A stretch of DNA of 64,000 nucleotides from Cristatella mucedo (lineage: Eukaryota; Bryozoa; Phylactolaemata; Cristatellidae), in the NCBI GenBank assembly GCA_009760855.2, contig WPIO01000057.1, positions 531,001 through 595,000 on the forward strand, read 5' to 3'. This document shows, piece by piece, positions 58,101-64,000 of this stretch. The translations under genes were made by a program, and so were the position numbers. Every line of letters starts with the position of its first letter. The first letter of the stretch is position 1. The notes beneath the pieces were generated by a model that was not told the DNA's origin, did not search any database, and saw only the letters and a program-made list of their open reading frames with translations.

Positions 58101-59079
58101 AATCAGGGTGTCGACTTAAATTTTTAGCCAGCCACAATTGCAGACAGATCTTAGACACGTGGATGAAATGTCACGGCTTGCTGTGGAAGCGGTCTTCTCA
58201 ATTAAGCTTTCAAACTTTGAACAGCTATCAAAACGGGAAACCTACATTGCTTACATACGACGATTTAGAAGAGCAAAGTCTATTAGTGCAGCAGTTCGCT
58301 TAGGGAGAGTAGGTGTAAAGTGCGATTGGTTGAGACTCCAAAAGCAGAAAAGCCTTTATGCACAGCTTCGCATCTATTACACCGGCGTCTGACTGCACTG
58401 GCCGATAGACCTGCGGGTATTATTTAATTAATTATTTAATTTGTTAAAAAATTAATATACTTGACTAAATATTAATTCAACACATTACTAATATTATTTA
58501 ATGTATAATATAATCTACTTACAACCAGCAAGTTGGTTTAGATTACCTACTCGCCAACTTACGTGGACGCCCCCATCACGCATTCCCACCATACACTTCG
58601 TATTATCACACTGCACCAATAGATATTCAATACCAATAGAAATCTCAACATAAATTCTGTTTCATCTTTACATTATAGTGCTCCGTCCGGCCTGCTGTAC
58701 CTTTGAAATACAGTATCTGCGAGATTATGACTGCATGGCGATTGTTAACGGGCTACTGAATTATGACGATATATTGTTCTATGCAATAGATAGGTACTTT
58801 TTAAAATCAGACGGGTGCTCTTAGTTGCTGCATTGTTCCGTTTACTTCTGCGTACGTTGGTGATGGAACCATGATTCGTACACCGTTCTACGTGGCTCCA
58901 TTTCCGGCTGAATTTTTCACGCGCTGGCAAGGACTAGAACCATTGCGAGCGCTACGTTTGTAAGGATGTTAGCGAGAGGCCACTCCGGTGCGTTTGTAAT
59001 GCTTCATATAGCTGAAACGCAGTCCAATCCGGCTACGCATCGTTACACGCGCTCTCTTCACTAGAGTCGCCTAGCTGCG
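58101..59079. other. Unassigned stretch with AT-rich part
   Basis: 58420-58520 is almost pure AT. No recognised gene or shared repeat. Confidence 0.4.
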
Positions 59080-59200
59080 CCTCGAATCCTTGAAATACCG
59101 TGCGGCGCGCCTCGAGTTCGTGCACTCCCAAAGCCTGAAACTCACCGCCTACTGACTTCGCGACATCAGCTGATATGACGAAATTAAAAAAGCTTAGAAT
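59080..59200 (+). repeat. LINE-B C-terminal remnant
   Basis: CACTCCCAAAGCCTGAAACTC corresponds to the TATGCTCCCAAAGCCTGGAA (YAPKAWN) block; GACGAAATTAAAAAAGC follows at the expected place. Confidence 0.55.
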
Positions 59201-59399
59201 CAGCCACATCCCATCGCGCCAATCGCCTAGCCCGTGTGAATCGCCCTTTACTCGCTTGCGCGTGCTGCTGAGACTTCGCGCGCTACCGCAGGCCAACTTG
59301 GAAAATGCGCTTCCTTTGCAGCATAGATAAGAGTGCCCTGAAAGCGAACTTGTTTTCCTGGGGGGGGGGGGCTAAAAAAATGTCTCGCTATTATTACTA

Positions 59400-59960
59400 A
59401 GATAACGCATGTCGAGGATTTTACGTCCGCGAGCTCACTTTCTTGTGGCCAAAACATTGGCCGCCAGCCGTCGCCTGGGTAGCGTCTGCCACCGCGGCGC
59501 TGCGTCCGGCGGCTGGCGCAACGCGCGTTGAGCGCTCGCCCGCCTGCGAGCGAGCGCGTTCCGGCGCAACGTCGAATCCGCCGCCCCGGTCTCGAACGTT
59601 CGCGTCGCGCACGGTCTCGTTCGCGTACGACGCGACGGAAACGAGCGGCGTAGCGGAATGGCGCGACGTACTGGGCTGGGGCGAGGCGAGGAGGAGTAGG
59701 GCTCGTTCGCTGACGTCCTCTGCGGCGCCCTCCTCGTTCCGGTCGGCTGGCGGAGCGTACTGCTGCGTACGCCACGACTTCTGGCGCCGTGCCGCGGCGG
59801 CAGCCGACACTTCGCCGAAGTCGCTGCAGGAATTCTCGCGCGACTGGCGAGCGAGAGCTAGGCGCGCTGCGCTCTCGTTCGGCGGTCCCGTCAATGCAAT
59901 ACGACTAGGAAGCGTAGTCCATAGGCCAAGGCTGGCATGCGTCCGCACTGGTTTGGCCCA
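59400..59960. promoter_or_regulatory. CpG-dense block, possible CpG island
   Basis: About 560 bp very rich in CG dinucleotides (CGCG, GCGCTGCG, CGTACGACGCGACG) in contrast to nearby sequence. Long open frames occur on both strands (59443-60075 plus, 59421-59948 minus) because stop codons are rare in such composition; neither shows a known domain. It may be a promoter or first exon of a neighbouring gene. Confidence 0.4.
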
Positions 59961-60104
59961 GCGGTTGAGATGCTCGCCTCAAAACAAGGTCAAGGTAAAT
60001 GTAGTCGATGGCCGAGGTCGTGGGCTCGAGCCCCGCGGCACGCGTGGAGCCTGTAGAGAGATTAAGGTCTCCTAGGACGCTATGCAAATAAAATATTGCC
60101 ATTT
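59946..60104 (+). repeat. SINE-B copy with internal insertion
   Basis: CACTGGTTTGGCCCAGCGGT head, B box GGGCTCGAGCCCCG, tail GAGCCTGTAGAGAGATTAAG...AGGACGCTATGCAAATAAA. About 20 extra bases lie between the A and B boxes. Confidence 0.85.
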
Positions 60105-60134
60105 GTAGCGGGCGTCGAGAGAGCGAAGGCGAAC

Positions 60135-60370
60135 GGTGTCGCAGTGGCTCAATCGAAAGCAGATTGTCCGTACCAACTAGCGTGGACCTGGGATCGCTCC
60201 CGGCGACTTAGGCGACGAGCTCCATTGTCTCATTCCTGAGGCTGACCGACTCTGGCCGCTATACATTTTTTACATTTATTTTTTATTTTTTTTTATTATT
60301 TTTATTATTTTATTATTTTTTATTTTTATTTTTTGCATTTATTTTTTACATTTATACATTTTCAAAGTTA
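60135..60370 (+). repeat. SINE-C: third tRNA-derived SINE, with T-rich tail
   Basis: A-box-like GTGTCGCAGTGGCTCAATCG and B-box-like GACCTGGGATCGCTCCCGG about 55 bp apart, body CATTCCTGAGGCTGACCGAC, then GGCCGCTATACATTTTTTAC and a T-rich tail of about 100 bp. Only one clear copy is in the window, so the family is inferred from structure. Confidence 0.55.
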
Positions 60371-60502
60371 AAAAGAGAGCACGCCACTCGCAAGCCGAAA
60401 GGTTTACGCATCGCAACGTTTCATGCGAGATCGTTCGAAGCTCAGTAGAAATTCAATTGTCCTTACGCTGACTCGCCTGAGTTTATTAGACTGCACCTTT
60501 GA

Positions 60503-60652
60503 GTAGCTCTGGTTAGGTCCAGTGGTTAAGGCGTTCGCACCGACCAAGGTCTGACCGAGGTCGTGGGGTCGAGCTCTGTGGCATACGTGAAGCGCCTGAA
60601 TAGAGACTAAGCTCTCTTAGAGCGTTATACAAACGAATAACATTTTTAATTT
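60503..60652 (+). repeat. SINE-B copy, full length
   Basis: GTAGCTCTGGTTAGGTCCAG head, GACCAAGGTCTGACCGAGGT, B box GGGGTCGAGCTC, tail GAAGCGCCTGAATAGAGACT...AGAGCGTTATACAAACGAA. Confidence 0.9.
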
Positions 60653-61126
60653 TTTTTACCCGGCTCTTGCTTCTGAGAATGTCCGCTCGATACCAGCTCT
60701 TGTTAGTAAAACCAATGTGGGCGTGAGGCATCCGTGCAACAAACCTAACAACATCAATGCAGTGCACGAAGGTGGAAGGTGTAGCGGCCCGAAAAAAATG
60801 GTGGCTCCACCTGACGGACGAAAACGAACGACTTGAGAGGATTTGAGTGATTTCTAAGTAGTAATTAGGTGAATTAAAATTGCCATTTCTGTCTTAAAAC
60901 TTTCACTTACCGCTTGCACTTTCGTTGGTGCATTTAAATAGCCGTGCAACAGGCACTTCCTGCGTGTAGCGGTTGCAAGTAGCCAGCTTGGCGATAGGAC
61001 GATAGCAGTAGTGACTATGCATAGTCATTGCGCTACGAAAGAAATAGATCTCTCTCAACGCACTTTAGATTGGCTGGAGAGGAAGTTGGCTGACAGATTA
61101 GTGATAACAGCATGCATAATTGCAGC
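60653..61126. other. Unassigned stretch
   Basis: No repeat or coding segment recognised. Confidence 0.4.
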
Positions 61127-61347
61127 CAGAGGCGAAGCCATGATTAGAGCGCCGGGGCGGCATGGGGGCTGGGGGCGTCCTATCAGCGGCCTGCGGGTGT
61201 CGTGCAGCCTGGCCAAGTGCCGAGGGGCCAGCCGCCGCTCAAGCGCAGCCGCAGGCAGCCCGACCAGGTGTCAGACTCGGCTCCCGCCTACCGTGCCGGG
61301 GGGGGGGGTGACAGCTGCCGTGCCTGCCACCCCCTGGCTTCGCCTCT
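61127..61347. mobile_element. Candidate hAT-like miniature transposon
   Basis: Terminal inverted repeats AGAGGCGAAGCCA (61128-61140) and TGGCTTCGCCTCT (61335-61347) enclose a GC-rich 220-bp core with a G run. A CAGAGGCG.AGCCA end is typical of hAT-superfamily elements. The flanks ATTGCAGC and CATGCAGT share five of eight bases, weak for the 8-bp duplication expected. Confidence 0.6.
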
Positions 61348-61377
61348 ACATGCAGTAGTAATTAGAGCCATAAAAGG

Positions 61378-61750
61378 TAATAATAATAATAATAATAATG
61401 ATTCTTTTGGACGGTGCTAGAGCGGCGAGGAACTCGTGGGTTTTTAAACTTCAAGTCTGAGTATGCCGCACTCTCGGTGGGTAGAGCTGTTCCGACGATA
61501 GGGGGCGCAGGAGTTGAAGTGACGTGCTGCAAAGCATCGGAGTTTGGTTTGAGGCGCAAATAAACGACCAGCGTCAGAGAGGCTGGCGGTTCAAAGGGAA
61601 GGCCGCCGAGTTGGTATCTCGTAAGCAGAAGCTGGAGAGCGGACTCTGGCTGGGGCGGGATGCGCCGCACGGTGGCAACTAAGCTCTGATCAGAGATACC
61701 GAATAAAATGCGGCCGTTGCCAACTTTCAAGACTTGCTAGTCTACGGCCG
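61378..61750 (-). repeat. Possible retroelement 3' end with (ATT)n tail
   Basis: On the minus strand a 122-codon open frame runs into an ATT repeat (61378-61399) after GCACCGTCCAAAAGAATC, the layout of a non-LTR element 3' end. Its protein (FGISDQSLVATVRR, PPQPESALQLLL) is not recognised. Confidence 0.3.
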
Positions 61751-61903
61751 TATTTTTCTCCAGCCATAAGCTTTCTATTGCCCGGGCAGAAGAACCGTAT
61801 GAGCTCACTAAAACAGTCTAGAAGGATTGTCACATGAATGGACGAACTTTGCTTAATAAATAAGCACCGAGAACTTTGAAAACTTCAAGATAAACAGTAA
61901 GAA

Positions 61904-62565
61904 ATGGAGCGGCGAGAGATGGAGCGGCAAGAGATGGAGCGGCAAGAGATGGAGCGGCAAGTGATGGAGCGGCAAGTGATGGAGAGGCAAGTGATGGAGA
62001 GGCAAGTGATGGAGAGGCGAGAGATGGAGCGGCGAGAGATGGAGAGGCGAGAGATGGAGCGGCAAGAGATGGAGAGGCAAGTGATGGAGAGGCAAGTGAT
62101 GGAGCGGCAAGTGATGGAGCGGCAAAAGATGGAGAGGCGAGAGATGGAGCGGCGAGAGATGGAGCGGCAAAAGATGGAGAGGCGAGAGATGGAGCGGCAA
62201 AAGATGGAGAGGCGAGAGATGGAGCGGCGAGAGATGGAGCGGCAAGAGATGGAGAGGCAAAAGATGGAGAGGCAAAAGATGGAGAGGCAAGTGATGGAGA
62301 GGCAAGTGATGGAGAGGCGAGAGATGGAGCGGCGAGAGATGGAGAGGCGAGAGATGGAGCGGCGAGAGATGGAGCGGCAAAAGATGGAGAGGCGAGAGAT
62401 GGAGCGGCAAAAGATGGAGAGGCGAGAGATGGAGCGGCGAGAGATGGAGCGGCAAGAGATGGAGAGGCAAAAGATGGAGAGGCAAAAGATGGAGAGGCAA
62501 GTGATGGAGCGGCAAGAGATGGAGCGGCAAGTGATGGAGAGGCAAGAGATGGAGCGGCAAGAGAA
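61904..62565 (+). repeat. 15-bp minisatellite, ~44 units, open in several frames
   Basis: Units of GAGATGGAGCGGCAA with C/A, G/A and A/T variants. Because 15 is a multiple of 3, frames stay open: +1 reads (EMERQ)n over 242 codons to 62632, and antisense frames read LHLLP and SISCR repeats. The plus frame ends with a non-repeat tail (KARKATSESEELKSW). No splice evidence or domain supports expression. Confidence 0.93.
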
Positions 62566-62639
62566 AGCGAGAAAGGCGACGAGCGAGAGCGAGGAACTGA
62601 AAAGTTGGCGTGTCACACAAGCCAGATTATGAACTAATT

Positions 62640-62920
62640 ATGAGCTCATTATAATTATGACGTATAATGTGACTTATAATTGGCTTATATTGACTTATAT
62701 CATTTGACCTTTATGATTAATTGATGATATATATAATAAACTTATATAATTATATAATTACTTATATAATTAATAATTGACTTATATAATTATATAATAC
62801 ATAATTGACATATTTATGACTTATAACTATAATTATAAATATTGTAATTATACTTATTAATTATAATTATGATAACTGTGATTTAATAATTGTGACCTAA
62901 TCATGATTATGAGCCTAATA
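62640..62920. repeat. AT-rich imperfect repeats
   Basis: Irregular repeats of TGACTTATA and TATATAATTATA motifs. Confidence 0.8.
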
Positions 62921-63012
62921 TTCTTCGCAGTTCCTGAATTACGCTTATTCGAAGCCGGCTGTATCGCGCTCCTAAGCGGCGAACCTGTCAGTCAGCCTGT
63001 GTGTGGCTCGGG

Positions 63013-63122
63013 CTCTCGAGTGGGCAGCTCGAGCTGCTCGAGTCTGCTTAAGAGTCTGCCGAGAGTCTACAGACTCCCTGTCGAGTCTACAGCCTCCCTG
63101 TCCGAGGCTGCCCACTCGAGAG
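63013..63122. repeat. 16-bp inverted repeat enclosing a 20-bp tandem repeat
   Basis: CTCTCGAGTGGGCAGC (63013-63028) is exactly inverted at 63107-63122. Between them, GTCTACAGACTCCCTGTCGA is followed by a near copy. Confidence 0.9.
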
Positions 63123-63282
63123 GCTGCGGGCGCTGCACAGCTGCAGCCCTCTGAGACTGACTGCTCCACAGCGAGTACTAGTTACATTGACGCCATGGAC
63201 GCCGCGACTCTCTAACGCTTCCGCGCTCCACTTCCGCCGACCTTGCTGCTCGCACTGGCGCTTCGCGTTAATTGACGCTAGA

Positions 63283-64000
63283 CGTGAGCGACAGAACCTC
63301 GAAATCGATGCTTTACTTGTCTGGGAGCCAGTGCAGGTCGGCGAGAAGTGGTGTGATATGCCAACTGCGACGCTCACGACAGACAAGTTTGGCTGCAGAT
63401 TGTTGCACCAGCTGCAAGCGCCTGATTGCACAGGCCGGTAGTCCAGCAAGCAGTGATTTACAGAAGTCAAGACGGGATGTCGCAAATGCATGGACCAATT
63501 TAGATATGGTATCCCTGTCTAAACAAGCCCGAATTTAGCAATGTTGTGTAGCTGAAAGTAGGCAGACTTGACGAGGACCTAATGTGGTCGTCTAATGAAA
63601 GGTCGCTATCGAAAAGGGGACTTGGATTTCGAGCACATTCAACAGGAAATATGCTGTCAGAGCCAATTTGAGCGTTAACCTTTTTGATTTCTGAATCGCG
63701 CTCGGTTTGCCCATAATTAGTAAGTCAGTTTTATCGTCATTCAATTCAAGAAGTTTGGTGGCCATCCACGTGCAGATTAATTTATACATGCAGCAAGGGA
63801 GCTAAGAGGATTTGATGTGCTGGAGGTCTGGAAGGGATCAGAGCAAAGGTACGACAGAGTGCCATCTGCATAGAAGTGAACGCCTACATCGTGCCTGGCA
63901 ATTACATCGGCAAGAGGGAGAGTATAAACCGTGAAAAGAGCCGGACCAAGCACGGAGCCCTGAAGTACCACATGTTTCAGAGGTTCCTCTGGTGAATTGT
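63283..64000 (-). pseudogene. LINE-B copy, runs off the right edge
   Basis: Minus strand encodes VHAFATSRLDFCKSLLAGLP, QQSAAKLVCRERRSWHITP, ADLHWLP, LLELNDDKTDLLIM and, at 63777-63971, QGSVLGPALFTVYTLPLADV of the RT domain. The YxDD region reads FYADGTLSYL, with Asp-Gly in place of Asp-Asp. 5' part lies outside the window. Confidence 0.88.

Noticed and set aside
59443-60075. A 210-codon protein gene in the CpG-dense block
   Set aside because: Open on both strands, no domain, and its 3' part runs into a SINE-B copy.

Overview
The window is animal nuclear DNA with GT-AG introns, long microsatellites and many decayed LINE and SINE copies. Its one clear protein-coding gene is a complete Homer homologue on the + strand, with nine coding exons between 17593 and 53696. 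The exons were assembled by conserved protein sequence, splice sites and reading phase. They give an uninterrupted 367-residue protein: an N-terminal EVH1 domain, a short linker and a C-terminal coiled coil. The coiled-coil start resembles invertebrate Homer and vertebrate Homer2, and the LINEs are of L2/CR1 type. A non-vertebrate metazoan, probably bilaterian, is the best guess; the species cannot be fixed from the sequence.

Layout. 1-16750 is upstream repeat-rich DNA. It holds an almost complete but disabled L2/CR1-like LINE (LINE-A, 3966-7107), pieces of a second family (LINE-B), two tRNA-derived SINE families (SINE-A, SINE-B), and an 815-bp inverted-repeat element with a telomere-like core (12788-13602). 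16800-18200 is the CpG-rich 5' end of Homer, with a TATA-like box at 17112. The introns (17598-53510) carry very long simple repeats (including a 404-bp TG tract), a 52-bp perfect palindrome, nested LINE/SINE insertions and a decayed Tc1/mariner transposase. 53697-64000 is downstream DNA with more LINE/SINE copies, a CpG-dense block at 59400-59960, a hAT-like miniature element, a 15-bp minisatellite of about 44 units, and a LINE-B copy running off the right edge.

How the parts fit. Homer proteins are postsynaptic and signalling scaffolds: EVH1 binds PPXXF-type ligands and the coiled coil multimerises. The three EVH1 residues known to contact ligand (Phe14, Trp24, Gly89) are all present. Among the repeats, SINE-B and LINE-B end in the same hairpin-forming tail, the usual sign that a SINE uses the retrotransposition machinery of that LINE. 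No bacterial genes, CRISPR arrays or functional RNA genes were found. Repeat family names used here are local labels.
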